Shown one piece after another: positions 1 to 11,539 of a stretch of DNA of 64,000 nt. Under the pieces are notes generated by a model. It was not told the DNA's origin, did no database searches, and was given only the letters and a program-made list of their open reading frames with translations. Where the stretch lies: NCBI GenBank assembly GCA_011009095.1, contig VTPC01090582.1, forward strand, positions 56,875 to 120,874, given 5' to 3'. The DNA is from Ignelater luminosus. Its lineage: Eukaryota; Arthropoda; Insecta; Coleoptera; Elateridae. Position 1 is the stretch's first letter. Every line of letters starts with the position of its first letter. The position numbers and the translations under genes were made by a program.

Positions 1-1423
1 ATCTGAAGTTCTGATTTATTTACACAGAAGTTAAGAAATTATTTTTGCAAGAAATAAACATCTGACTAATAAAAAAAAGTTGTTTAATTTAGAGTTCCAT
101 TTATTAGCCTGACAAGTTCAAGCGCGCGATGAAGTTATTTTTCAATCTTCCCAGTACTTAGAATATCATTTGTGTTGTGTTATTTAGGGGCAGGGAGCCG
201 TTTTTAACTTGGGCGTAAAAATTTGTAAAGCTAAGTACTTCGGTCTCATGTTCGATTGGATTCCTGATCGGACACATGGTGAGCAAGTTTCAGAAATAAT
301 AAGATATGTGGAAGTCGATTTTGAAAAAAGAAACAGTTTGTACTACAGAATCCTTCCTAGGTTTTATTCAGACAAACCTGAAAGATGCTAAGAACTTAGT
401 TCAGACCATCTTGAACCAGTTAGAGAAGTATAAAATAGACTTACAGAATTGTCGGTTACAGTGCTATGATAACGGTGCTGTAATGGCTGGACACAAAAGT
501 GGTGTTCAGGAGAGAATAAATGAGAAGAACCATCTGGCAGTGTTTGTGAACTGTGATAACCATTCCCTCAACTTGGTTGGTGTACACGCAGCCAAACAGG
601 ATGCAATAATGGTAACATTTTTTGGAACTATTCAAGCTCTCTACGTATTTTTTTTCTAGTCAACTCATCGCTAGAAATAACTCAAAAACGCTGTGCCTAC
701 TGTTCTTAAGTCGGAGTCTATAACAAGATGGAAAGCAAGGGTAGAAGCTGTGAAGCCCACAAATCAATACCTTGACGATATACTTCAAGTTCTCCAGGTC
801 ATGATGGACGGTACACATGGAGTGAACCAAGAAGCGAAACTAGACGGTTGTACAACCGTATGTTAAGTCACGATTTTCTGACTTGGTTTTTGGGATAAAG
901 TAGTCATTCCTATTGAACGGGTTCAAAAGAGACTGCAACATCCGAGCATGGACTTCCATGATGCTGCCTCAGATTTGAAAGCTATTAGAGATCATTTTCA
1001 CGATGAAAGAGAAACTTTAGTAACTGAAGCTTTAGAAGTTGGATTTAGACTCTGTCAGGATTGGGATGTCGACACGACCAAGACGAAAAAAAAAGAATGA
1101 CTTGTGAAATTTATTTGGACTTTTTTTGACCTCGACACACGGAGTGCGTAACTCGGGGGACGTGCAGTTAAAAATTATCTGATAAGTGTGTCCAAAATTG
1201 AAGGTACACCATTGGGATCTTGTAAAGAGTAAGAGATACGAAGTGGCCGAATCGATGTCTACTAGACTAATTAGATTTAAAAAATACATTTTTCATAATA
1301 CAGACAATTTACTTAATTAGAATTTTCAAGGGGAGAAGGTTAAACCTAAACTAGATCTGTTAGAATCTAGGGTAACCAAAAAAAGTTTGCCCAGGGGCGG
1401 CCAAAACCCTGGCGCCGGCCCTG
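1..1423 (+). pseudogene. hAT transposase pseudogene (DUF4371/ZMYM1-like), 3' part of element
   Basis: Decayed transposase of the hAT type often annotated as zinc finger MYM-type protein 1-like. From about 190 the frames read KYFGLMFDWIPDRTHGEQVS, then (306-659) a block with CRLQCYDNGAVMAGHKSGVQ and CDNHSLNLVGVHAAKQ, which is the core DDE segment of this family. After frameshifts the C-terminal part reads FWDKVVIPIERVQKRLQHPS and ends near 1100. The copy stops at 1423 with a terminus that, read inwards, is CAGGGCCGGCGCCAGGG, typical of this hAT group. The 5' end lies left of the window. At least three frame breaks make it inactive. A second 3' end of the same family lies at 33712-34338. Confidence 0.75.
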
Positions 1424-1431
1424 ACTTCATA

Positions 1432-1945
1432 GACCTATTGCAAGACGTAATCGACATCCTAAGACAAAAACAGGAAAATACAGGAATAAGGCAAGGAGAT
1501 TCATTTAGTCCTATTTTATATACTTAATATTATCATGGACCAAATAATAAAATAGTTAAGAACGCGGACAAAGCAAAAATAAAAATTGTATGTCACACGG
1601 ACGACAATTTACGGAAACTCTTTCATTTATTTTATATAAATGCTAATAAAGTAAAATTTCAGCGGGAACAAGGAGATCGTAATTCTCAAGAATCCTATTA
1701 CGATGCAAATTAGCAATGAATGACAAAACGATAGAACAAGTCATGAGCTTTCGATATCTTGGAACAGAAATCTCCACGAACCAGAACAGAAGAGAAGAAG
1801 TAAAGAACGGCATTAATAAAACCGGAACAGTTCCGGGAGGTTATCTGGAATAATGAATTCTTAAATAGAGATGCAAAAACAAGTATTCACAAAACTGACG
1901 CGGCAAAAACGAACAGCATTAACAAAGAAAGAGAAGAAAAGTAGA
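1432..1945 (+). pseudogene. Non-LTR retrotransposon reverse transcriptase scrap (RTE-like)
   Basis: Short piece of a LINE reverse transcriptase. Frames read IRQGDSFSPILYT (the RT motif usually QGxxLSPxLF), then CHTDDN in place of the catalytic YADD, and then VMSFRYLGTEIS (aligned segment usually FKYLGxxIS). Spacing between these motifs is shorter than in intact elements, so there are internal deletions, and there are several frameshifts. It resembles the thumb region of the elements annotated as craniofacial development protein 2-like in insects. Clade assignment is uncertain. Confidence 0.6.
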
Positions 1946-2083
1946 CTACGATCTTCAAAAAAGCATGATATTCGACGGCAAACGACCCCCTTCAAAACGG
2001 ATTGCAGTTCCAGTCACGTTATAAAATTTTGAACTAACAAACAATGTAGAAAAATTAAAACATTGTTTTCGTCTGTGCTTATA

Positions 2084-3650
2084 CAGGGTGTCCCTAAATT
2101 GCATTAAAAGCTTCAGGTAGCCGCCTTCCTTAATCAATTGTGATGAGAAAACTTTAAATGCAAACTCTCTAACGCAGTTAGTTTCTTCACACGAGCCAAA
2201 AAAAGAAACATAAGCTTGGCAACGCTGCTTAGTGCCTGAAAGCGGCTTAACCTTTACAGCTAAAGGTGGCGAGGAATCAAACATCTGATCGCAATAAAAA
2301 AATTAAATCAGGCTAGCTATTGAAATAATTTAAATCTAAAGAAGTCTAAGGGCGTTCAGTCCGGGCTTCTTGGGGGCCAAGCTACGGGACTTCCACGACC
2401 AATCCACTTTTGCGGATAGTTCTTGTTAAACCATTGTCGAACTCTAGCAGCATAATGATATGGTGCACCATCTTGCTGCACCCACATATCCCGACGGACC
2501 AACAAAGAAACATCATCCAGCAGATTATAAAAATCGTTATTTAAAGAAATTAGGTAGTTTTCAGCAGTTAACCTGTTAGGTAGTATAAAAGGACTAACCA
2601 TTTTATTTCCTACTATCCCCGCCCATACGTTCACCGAAAAGCGAGCTTGAAAATTGCTTTCCTGAAAGACGTGAGGATTTTCATGTGCCCAGATGTGTTC
2701 GTTATGAACATTAAAAATAGTATTTCTTGTAAAGGTAGCCTCATCCGTCCACAGCACATTACTTACAAAAGCAGGGTTTCTTCTGTGTTGGTCTAGGAGA
2801 CATTCGCAAAAGGTCACACGTTTTTCAAAATCTGCTTCCATCAAATGCTGAACTCGAGTCTTGTGATGGGGATGAAGCCCATCTTCTTTTAGGATTTTGT
2901 GGACAGTTGTTTTTGAAGCAGGCACAATTCGAGAAATAGCACGGACGCTGGTGCTGGGATCGTTTTCTGCAATATTTAGAACGTCTTCTTCTAAATCGGG
3001 ATTTATGACTGCTCGCGGCCTACCTCTATTTAACTTATAAATTGACATAATATTTCCAGATTCTCTAAGCCTTTGGTGTGCATTTCGAATAACGTTATGA
3101 CTTGGATGGCGTCTCTTTGGAAAACGTTCTGCATAAAGTCTGGCAGCTTCATTGTAATTTCCATTACATTGCCCAAGAAACAGAATCATGTCGGTATGCT
3201 TATGTATTGCATACTCCATGACAACACTAAACTATAAAACTGAAATACAAAAACTAGAATTAATACATACCAGAAAAAAACGGGAACTGTAAATCAGTAA
3301 ACAGAAACAGAACGGAATAAAAATTTTAACAAAAACAAAAATCACCAAACAACAATAACATAAACAACGGAAACGGAATAGAAAATAATTAAGAAAAAAC
3401 TCAACACCAAACAGCAAATGTGCAAGAATAACTCAAATTACAAAATGTATGTCTAACGCCAGCTAACCACAAATGTCAAAATGTAACAGATGAATTATGA
3501 TGTAAACAATTGTTTAGATTCATCCAAGTAAACAGTGTTTGCGTGGTTGCCACATCTGTTTTTACCAAAATTCTGGTTGCAGATTTGAGTTCAGGCCTCA
3601 TAAAGGAAGACGTCTACCTGAAGCTTTTAATGCAATTTAGGGACACCCTG
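2084..3650 (-). mobile_element. Tc1/mariner-superfamily DNA transposon (DD41D type), copy 1
   Basis: Complete element with terminal inverted repeats: CAGGGTGTCCCTAAATTGCA at the left and its complement ending at 3650, with inverted similarity running on for about 38 bp. TA dinucleotides flank both ends (2082-2083 and 3651-3652), as expected for this superfamily. It carries the transposase on the minus strand. Compared with copy 2 (16181-17771) it lacks the segment encoding the transposase C-terminus (junction near 2340), but keeps about 350 bp of 5' leader (3220-3570) that copy 2 lacks. Confidence 0.88.
2356..3219 (-). pseudogene. Transposase of DD41D-type element, C-terminally truncated
   Basis: 287 codons open from the start. 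Residues 1-50 form an insect DUF4817-like helix-turn-helix (GNYNEAARLYAERFPKRRHP); a second HTH-like segment follows (DPSTSVRAISRIV, TTVHKILKEDGLHPH). The DDE fold shows WTDEATFT (first Asp) and QQDGAPYHY (second Asp). The frame then hits a stop at SPD(*)TPLDF where copy 2 has Leu, and the DNA is deleted just after. The third Asp, LDF in copy 2, would lie 41 residues after the second. It is otherwise the best-preserved transposase reading frame of the window, but the loss of the last part should make it inactive. Confidence 0.85.
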
Positions 3651-3652
3651 TA

Positions 3653-4878
3653 TAAACGAATTGGATCAACAGTTAGAACAATTTATTGGAGCAATTTTAA
3701 TAAAAATGAATCCATGTTACCTTCTTACAAAAATAATCCACATAAATTACAAATTTTCATGGTGTAATTTCCTCCTATATTTCAAATATTCCATTTAATA
3801 TGTAATAAGTGAGTTTGAGTGACATTTCGTTACTGTTGACTTGTAAGTAATTTCAAGTGGTTTTCTAGCGGTTTCAGGACAGAATAGGTAATAGCTAATT
3901 ATGAAACTAATACAGGAAATTTAGTAAACGTTTTTGCATACCGCTTCGTTTTAATGCTTGTGCTATAAAGAGTGCACAAGTTAAATAAAGAAATAGTCTG
4001 AAACGCAAGGTCTCTAATAAATCAATAACAAAACTGATAAACAGTTTTAGCCCACGAATCGGGGGTATGTATTACGATTTTAATAGGTTCAGTGATTGAT
4101 AAGTGATAACATAACGCGTGTTATAAATAATTTAAAAACTAACTTTAGTGGACACCTAGTATATTGTTGACATTTTAAAAATGAATCTTCATTCTGAAGG
4201 TTACATATTGGTTTTTAAAATTGAAACAGTGACATTATTAAAACAAAGCAAATATAACATTTCAGTATCCATTTTCTTTGAGTATGATTAAATCGGAGAA
4301 GAGAAAAACACATAAAAATTCAGAAAAACAAATATTTAATAAAAACCAAGTGGGATGTTTTACATAAAACCGTACAAGGGTTGACATATGTCAAAAGTAG
4401 CTATTTGTTGATCATCTTGAAGAATTCTAAAGCAATTTCTCTTAAGAAAAAAGAATCATTTTATTTGATTTACTATTAATGGACAAGATATATAAATATG
4501 TAAAAATAGTCTTTTCCTGAAATATTTTAAAAGTCTGCAATAACAATAACAATAATAATAATAATAATAACTTAATAGCTTTTACCGAAAAAGGAAAATA
4601 TTTTTGTAAGCTATCGATTTTAATATTAACGAATCACAGCTTTTGCATTTTGAAATAAATTCGTCATTAAAAAATGCAATAAAAAAATGTTTTCGCAAAA
4701 ACTGATAGAAACATCCCAACATTGTGAAAGCACGACTACCCATTGAAAACCTTCATAAATCGAGTTTAGTAGCAAAAACAGCTCATTATTTCAGCGTTCT
4801 GAATAGCTTTCCTCCTTTTATTATTTCAGCCTAATTTTACGTAGGTATTGTTAAACACGAAAAATATATTTTTTTCAG
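3653..4878. other. Intron/intergenic gap with AAT microsatellite
   Basis: AT-rich sequence without convincing coding potential. It holds an (AAC/AAT)n microsatellite at 4540-4571. The last bases are a pyrimidine-rich tract and AG acceptor for the exon at 4879. Confidence 0.6.
4540..4571. repeat. AAT/AAC microsatellite
   Basis: Trinucleotide run, first AAC then AAT units, about 32 bp. It lies upstream of the first recognised exon. Confidence 0.9.
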
Positions 4879-5090
4879 ATTCCATCGGATTGTTCGGAAG
4901 CAGACTCATCAACTTCGTCGCCTTATTCTACTAGTTCCACTAGCGGATGCCCTTCTGCAACTCTTAGTTGGGAAGGGGCCATCGAGATACAAAGTGGCGA
5001 TGTTCTCTTGGTCAGAATTGATGATTCCCAACTCGTCCACCAGGAAACAATTATTAACCATACGGACAATCGTGACCGAACTGTTGAACG
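4879..5090 (+). CDS. Internal exon A of DNER-like EGF receptor gene
   Basis: 212-bp exon after a T-rich tract and TTTTTTCAG acceptor, ending CG|GTAGGT (phase 2). It encodes about 70 residues: a Ser/Thr-rich linker (SSTSSPYSTSSTSG) followed by GAIEIQSGDVLLVRID, a beta-strand-like segment. Human DNER has a matching region between its second and third EGF repeats. The exon joins in frame to the one at 5667. DNER is a single-pass neuronal membrane protein and non-canonical Notch ligand. Drosophila weary is, from memory, a related Notch-ligand-like protein. The exon is internal, so the gene start lies upstream, probably left of the window. The family call rests mostly on the following exons. Confidence 0.72.
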
Positions 5091-5666
5091 GTAGGTTCTT
5101 ATGTGGGCGTGTTATGCCACAAAGGGTCCTTTTATTATCTAATAAAATTAATTTGTGAACAGCAAAACTGCTGTAGATTTCCTTTATTTTTGTTTTTTAT
5201 TTGGGTTTTACTTCCTTTGTGTAATTTTCAGAGTGTATGGTTCCATTTTAATTGTAAAAAATGATCCTATCCAGGCAATTTCACCTTATTAAACCCTTAG
5301 CAAACTCTGTTTGTCTCAGTATTAATTATAAACTCAAATTATTGTGTAGTAATTTTAATTAATTGATCTGTAGCTTTTGCATATGCAATGGGTTGTAATC
5401 GATATTATTATCACCCAGAGTTGGCTAGTGGTTATTAATGATGCTGCAACACAGTAAATACAAAACTTAGTGCTTGTGTATTGAATTAATTGCATCTAGA
5501 TAGCATTACCCTGCAAAATATGAACAGAAATTGCTTCCTGAAGTAGGTCATTCCTAAGAGAAATTTTTCCTCGTAAAGCTGTTATTTCAAGCAAACCCCA
5601 ATGTTAGATTAAATTTTATAGGAAATCAGGATTTTGCGTGAAAAGATATTATATGAATTGTTTCAG
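5091..5666 (+). other. Short intron A-B of DNER-like gene
   Basis: 576 bp between donor GTAGGT and acceptor TTTCAG. AT-rich, with no open frame or repeat of note. It is the only one of the three complete introns not filled with transposons. Confidence 0.65.
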
Positions 5667-5836
5667 GATAATGCATGAACCTCCAACGGCCGTATACCAA
5701 GTAACCCGTACAGGACACGACCATTGTGACGTTATGGAAGGGATCCTTTTGGATATAACGCCTTTAAAAGTAGATAACCGCAAAGTAGTAACCCTTTATG
5801 ACAAGGATCTGACGGAGGGTATTAACCTTCTCATTG
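5667..5836 (+). CDS. Internal exon B of DNER-like EGF receptor gene
   Basis: 170-bp exon with acceptor TTGTTTCAG and donor ATTG|GTAAGT. It starts in phase 2 (completing an Arg codon with exon A) and ends in phase 1. It reads HEPPTAVYQVTRTGHDHCDV, then MEGILLDITPLKVDNRKVV and DLTEGINLLI. This aligns by eye with the DNER segment of the form WKVTATGFQQCSLIDG...VTPLQ...LALGNNHFIGF, including the single Cys. This DNER-specific segment is not an EGF domain, which is why DNER is preferred over generic EGF proteins such as Notch or Delta. A 20.4-kb transposon-filled intron follows. Confidence 0.78.
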
Positions 5837-6804
5837 GTAAGTACATCTTCCTGTGTTGATTTCAGGTTAAAAAGAAAATATGCTAACTAAATGCAAATTT
5901 AACATTAAAGAATGCTATTTTAATCCCAGCTTTCGGCGAAAAGCAGTGGGACGAAATGAAAACTTACTTATTTTGTTATCTTGGAGGGTATATCATACCA
6001 TTTTTTCAAATATGCATTAGCATTTTATTTGCGCTTCTCTTGATGCTTCATTATAACTTAATTATTAGAGGATGATGAAATTGTCACATCAAAGTGAGAA
6101 GCAATCCCGGTATAATTAAGTAACTTTAATAACTGTAATGGCTTAAAAATTAAGTGCTGCAAAATCGCACCAACCTCAAACTAAATCTAATTTCTATTAG
6201 TTTTAATCAGAGTCAACATATCGCATGTTAACTCTGGGAGATTAAATTTTGCTCCCATTATCATTGTTGTATTATAGAAAATTGGAGACAGAAAAGCTTA
6301 AATTTTAATTAACCCTTTTAGATTTCATGCCGAGTTAAAGTGTGATTGATACCTCTTTATTTTTTGTCGGTTTAAAAAGCCCGATTTTATTTCGATTTAT
6401 AAAATATTGTTGCACTTCTGCCTTACATTCTTGCCACATTTGATAAACATTAAAAACAAATTCTAAACATTATTCTTTATATCTCACCAAACTTGAGAAA
6501 AGATTCATCTACATTTTCGATGGACTCTTGATGAAAACTTTCTCCAGATGGTTTCATGCGGTTTCTTCTTTTTTTTCAAATTTTTCCTAATGTATCATTC
6601 GGGTTAACTATTATATCCAGATTTGCCTTACTTGTAGTACTGACTGATAATCTAACTCATACAAATGTCATTTCTTGCATTTCTTTAATTGAGGTCTGAC
6701 AATAGCGAAAGAAATTTTTATCATCTTTTTTAGCATTCGTAAGTTTGTTATTTTTCCTGAATAAAACAATGAAAGTTTAAACCTTTAAAAGCGAAAACAA
6801 ATGA
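5837..6804 (+). other. Start of 20.4-kb intron B-C, no feature recognised
   Basis: AT-rich intronic sequence following the GTAAGT donor. No coding frame, terminal repeat or RNA fold stood out. The intron runs to 26231 and holds the elements listed next. Confidence 0.55.
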
Positions 6805-7247
6805 TACATAATCATCCTGTAATTTAGCACGCTTGGACCAACATGCATGATTTCTTCATTGGGTCTGAATTTCCTTCCAGATAGAAATTTTTTCGGTTTG
6901 GTCAACAGATGAAATCCGACGGAGCCGAATCAGGTTAGTAGGAGGCATGACGAACGATTTCGAACTTCAACTCGGCTTTTGTTTATTGAGCAATTGTCTT
7001 CGTGAAACAAGATATTTTTCTCTCTGACAATCCGGGGCGTTTTTCACGAATTTTGCGCATTTAGTTGTACAAAAGTGTTGACTAATGTTGGCCTGTTATG
7101 GTTATGCCCTTAACATTCCAAAAAACAGAAGCCATTACTTTTCCAGCCGATTAAACTGTTTTTGCCTTCTTTAGGACGGATTCTCTCTAGATAACCCACT
7201 GTTTTGACTGTGGTTTGGTTTTTGGAATATAATGGTGAACCCAAGTT
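6805..7247 (-). pseudogene. Mariner transposase fragment, C-terminal half
   Basis: Minus-strand frames give a decayed middle and end of a mariner transposase. LGSPLYSKNQTTVK and LERIRPKEGKNS correspond to the region after the first catalytic Asp (YxPxTKQQSxxW...PKKAKTV). ILFHEDNCSINKS corresponds to the second catalytic Asp block (HHDNAxxH). GFHLLTKPKKFLSGRKF corresponds to SPDLAPSDFHLFPxLKKxL after the third Asp. Many stops and frameshifts. It directly abuts a second, different mariner remnant at 7350-8260, so one may have inserted next to or into the other. Confidence 0.6.
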
Positions 7248-7349
7248 TTGTTAATACGTTAGTTGTAAGAATAAAACACGTAAAAGTTTTTTTAAAAAAG
7301 TCTTTTATTAAATTTGTTTAAAGTATTCATAGTTTTATTCGAGAAAACC

Positions 7350-8260
7350 AATTTTCAAAACATAATTTCCACCTCTTCTTCAAATGCCACCAACGTATCT
7401 TCAGGGGACTCGAAACGACGCTCTCGTAACTTTTTCTTTATTTTAGGGAATAAAAAAAAGCGCGGCACCAACTCCGGAGTATATGGTGGATGGCTGACCG
7501 TGGAAATTAAATTATCTCGCAAAAAATCAGATGTTGCACAGGTTGCATTGTCGTGATCGCTTTTCTTCGATCGCCCGAAAGACTTGTGGTAAACATATGA
7601 TAACATACCACTTAGCTGTAACAATCTTTTGTGTCTCAAGAGGCACTGATGCAAAAAAAAACTGGCGATTATTTTCTTTCAACCCTTCTCAATCTTCTTA
7701 CTTTTGTTGGTCTTTCTTCACATTTGAACACACACACACTCGGGATTGTCCTTTTAATTCTGAATCAAATTGGTATATCCAGCTTTTATCTCCAGTAACA
7801 ATGTCAAATACGCGCTTAGAACTGCCATTGTGAAATTTCCTAAGCACGTAGCGGCACCAATCGACTCGTGTGCTTTTCTGTCCTTGAATAAGAGAATGTG
7901 GCACTTAACTGGACACAAGGAGGTGTTCGTGTAGAATCGTTTCTACTGCTGCTGATCCAATGGCGATACTATTCTGGATTTCTCAACAAGTTAATTGACG
8001 ATTATCTCTTGTTAGTGTTAAGTCGTCCCCTTCTTTCTTCGTCTGTCATTGTTGTACGTCTTCGTTTCAATTCACTGTACTACCGATAGACTGTTGCCCG
8101 AGAAGGACTTTCTTCACCAGAAACATCATTTAATCTTTTCACACACTCATCCACATTCAACGATTGTCTAACGCCATATCATTGATTCTGTCAATGATTT
8201 CTGATGCAGTCGCAGATTTCGAGCGCCCTGAATTTAGACATCCAGAAACATACGGTGCTA
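7350..8260 (-). pseudogene. Mariner transposase pseudogene
   Basis: Nearly full mariner transposase in several frames. From the N-terminal side: GRSKSATASEIIDRIND (HTH linker), VPHSLIQGQKSTRVDWC, FDIVTGDKSWIYQFDSE (first catalytic Asp, TGDESWIY in active elements), SDHDNATCATSDFLRD (second Asp), and HPPYTPELVPRFFLFP. The last block normally reads SPDLAPxDFFLFP, so the third catalytic Asp is lost, with one residue deleted. Stops and frameshifts break the first third. Inactive by both criteria. Confidence 0.75.
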
Positions 8261-10784
8261 AAACAATGGTGAAGAGTCTGGGTTTAACTTCTGTGACTGT
8301 TTTGTCCTCCAAATAAAAAAGGATCTAATGATAACTCTAATTCCATTTCTTTCCATAATTGAAAAATTGGGAAATACAAGTGCATCAATGGTTTTAAAAA
8401 GTGTGCTAAATGACAGATCAATTTGATTTTTGTTTCTATAAACAATTGAAATACCAACCTACTTGATGATGTAAAATGAATTACAATCGCCATCTATGGG
8501 CGATTCCGGAAATTCTGCGATTCAGCCTCTAGCAGTTAACTGCAATAACCACGCAACATCAACAAGAACAATTTATCTTCATTTTATTTTGATCTTGATG
8601 AAGAATCGTTGCATTGCAAAGCCGTTAACATCACGCCAGTTATTCTGGAAGCAAAAATAAGTCCCTTTAGTAACTATACAAATCGTTAGACTTGTTAGCA
8701 GTAGGTAATATCTACATCACATAATCCAATTTATTGTTTATCAAGCGACTAATAAGTCCAAATATCTTGAATGACCGGAAGTAAAAAAGATATTCCTTAT
8801 GGATATTCAAACTAGTAATACTAAAACCTCCACGAGGAATTATACTATTACTTAACATTTGATTCCTTGAGATTCTTTAATAGAAACTTTAGAAAATACA
8901 CCTAGATTACTCCTAATATGCGATAGTCAATACGCTCCACTTTAACGCATTTGTAGGAAAACAGATGAAGTGTATTAATGATTAATTCAATCATTTTATT
9001 ATACTCAACATAACTATAGATACAAATTATAGTGTATACTATACAAAAAAGGAAACCTGACTGATTGATCACTTAAGCATGGAATTAGAAATATGCAGTC
9101 ATTAAAAATTTTTAATTAACGTCGTTTGTTCGGTCAATTCAACTTATTCGGTGATACGCATAATTTGATTTCATTGTGTAATTACTAATTACATATTGTT
9201 GCTCAAATTTTTAAAACTGGATAAACTACAACACGAAATACGGTTTTTATAAAAAAAGGCCTTTTTGCTTTTTACATGGACATCATAATTTACAATGAAA
9301 CCTAAAAAGTAGTTTGAAATAAATTAATTAACCTAGAAAAACGTAAACGAGATAGAAACACGGTAATCCGATTTCACGATAATGAAACATCGAATTTAAG
9401 TCTTCTCGTGTTACTGAATAATTGATAACTATAAACGAGAAATCTTAATTGCTCAGAAAGTGTAACTCATCGTAGTTTAAATTATACCAGTACTTTTTGT
9501 TAGAAAAATTGTTTCAAAAATGAATGAAACCGGGGAAAAAGTTGTTCGTCTAATAAATGGAGGTTTCTTTGAAAAGTCGTTTCTATTGAAAGTTTTCGTG
9601 ATTAAAAATTACTCTTTTCCATTATGTAAAAAATAAAGTTGGAATACATTCTATTTTAAGCTTTTTATTAGACATGGTTGCATAAGCACCACAAAAAAAC
9701 CCTTCATTATATTATTTCTCAGAAAAGCTTTATAAAAGTAATTCAGTCAGCTGATTCGACATGTGTGTTAAACTGACGGATATATACGACTTAGGATTTT
9801 CTGCGACGGCTTACTTTATGGCTTTGTACCTACACCTGCTTTTTTGTAAGGAAAACAATAAATTTCCCAAAGAACCGTATATTTTTATAAAGAAATATAA
9901 AAACGCCGAAGGGTAAATTTAATGTTGTCCTTAATAATACCGTTATTTGGATTCGATTCTCTTAATACACGAAGTTTCAAGATGAATGTCAATATACTTT
10001 GAAACCAAGCAGAGAAGTAAGAACGGGTAGGAAGAATTAGTTTTATTTGATTTTGAAGGACGCACTTCACGCTAAAAAAGTAATTAAATCAGAACGTAAT
10101 AATTAATATGTAAGAATAAAACTAGTACATATTATTTAGTATTAATTGTTGTATTTTATCTAGAAGCAGACAAACAATTCTAAAAAATTTATTTTGACAC
10201 ATCATCACTTTATTTTGTAACATAACAATCGAAAAAAAACCAAAAACTATTAGGCAGGTTTGGGTCTGTTTTCTACCGTTTACCACCGCACGTTGCAAAT
10301 AATATTTTTTATGTGAGTTTTAGATTAATAACAAGTACAATATAACATTTCTGTTATTTACTATATGTAGTTCTACTTAAAACTGAACGTAACCTCGCGT
10401 TTATAATTTTGACTCTAGTTTAACTAGGACTCTAATGATCCTAGGCCGGCTAAACTCAGTTGGTGGCCTTGAGCGAAGGTAAGGAGATTATACATACGAG
10501 TACAATTAAACACCAAAAATACACATAATGAGAAAAAACAATAAAATCAAAACAAAAATGGATGCCTTGAACTCAACAATCTCAAACGCTTCTACAAACG
10601 AGAAAAAATTATCAAAAAAGTACAAGAACACACCAAAAGCACAGAGTAAATATAACACATGTAACGGAAGCAAACGGTGACTGTTACAAAACCACTAATC
10701 ACCTACAAGCTGCATCAATTTGTTTTATTAATTTCTGTAACAATTAAATAAATGCAAGTAGACCTAACAGCATAAGTTACTGAT
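8261..10784 (+). other. Intronic gap, no gene recognised
   Basis: 2.5 kb of AT-rich intron. Short open frames have no family signature. A GC-richer stretch at 10439-10490 contains GGCCGGCTAAACTCAG, which vaguely resembles the terminus of a hAT-type element, but no partner end was found. Confidence 0.5.
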
Positions 10785-11335
10785 ATGTTACTCATATTGG
10801 GAACACCGCAGAGAAATTACGAAACCGCTGTTAGACTTTATGCAGAGTGGTATCCAGATAGAAGAACTCCGAATAATATGTTTAGAAAGAAGAATTCAAA
10901 AAACATAAAGTGAGAACTCGAATTGTGATTACTGTAGGTAACGAAGCAGCTGTAATGCAAAGTACCACAGAAAAACCTCAAGTCAAAGAGAACTTGCAAT
11001 ACTCTTCGAGCCAATCGCTTACATCCATATCATGTTCCAATGGTACAACACTCAACTGATAATGATGTTATTTGCCGTTTTGCAACTTTCTACATACACT
11101 TTATTTTCTGATGAGGCGCCATTTACAAATAACAGAATCCCATTACTATTCTCAAAAAATCCTCATTGGATTAACGAATCGCATTTAAAGTTAATGCATA
11201 GTGTGGCAGTATTGGAAAGATTTTTATTTTTTAAAATTTAATATTACACAAAGCGTCATCTGGAATTCATTTGTTTGAATAATGTGTTGTCTATTCTAAA
11301 CAATTCAAACGGGAACACTTAAAATGGGCACCCTG
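10785..11335 (+). pseudogene. Transposase scrap and 3' end of a second DD41D-like element family
   Basis: Starts with an open HTH frame, MLLILGTPQRNYETAVRLYA then EWYPDRRTPNN, clearly related to the N-terminus of the transposases at 3219 and 17652. After a deletion it continues with FSDEAPFTNNRIPLLFSKNP (the block around the first catalytic Asp, FxDEATFTNNG) and HWINESHLK. The element ends at 11335 with a terminus reading inwards CAGGGTGCCCATTTTAAG next to TA. The terminus differs from the 2084/16181 family, so this is a separate family. The left terminus was not found. Confidence 0.65.
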
Positions 11336-11539
11336 TATTGTCTTTGTTGGCATTTATCTCAGTAATAAATTTCTACATTATGAGTATTTTCATGTAATTA
11401 GGAAGCAATACCTGTTTTGAATTTTAAATAAATAAATAAGTAGAATATTCACAGCTAATTTCACGAATGAAAAATTACTTTCTTCGTGAATAAATAAACA
11501 GATTATAATATCCAGCATAAGATTTAGATGTTGGACCAC

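Noticed and set aside
7531..8089. Two + strand open frames
   Set aside because: Antisense to the mariner pseudogene at 7350-8260.
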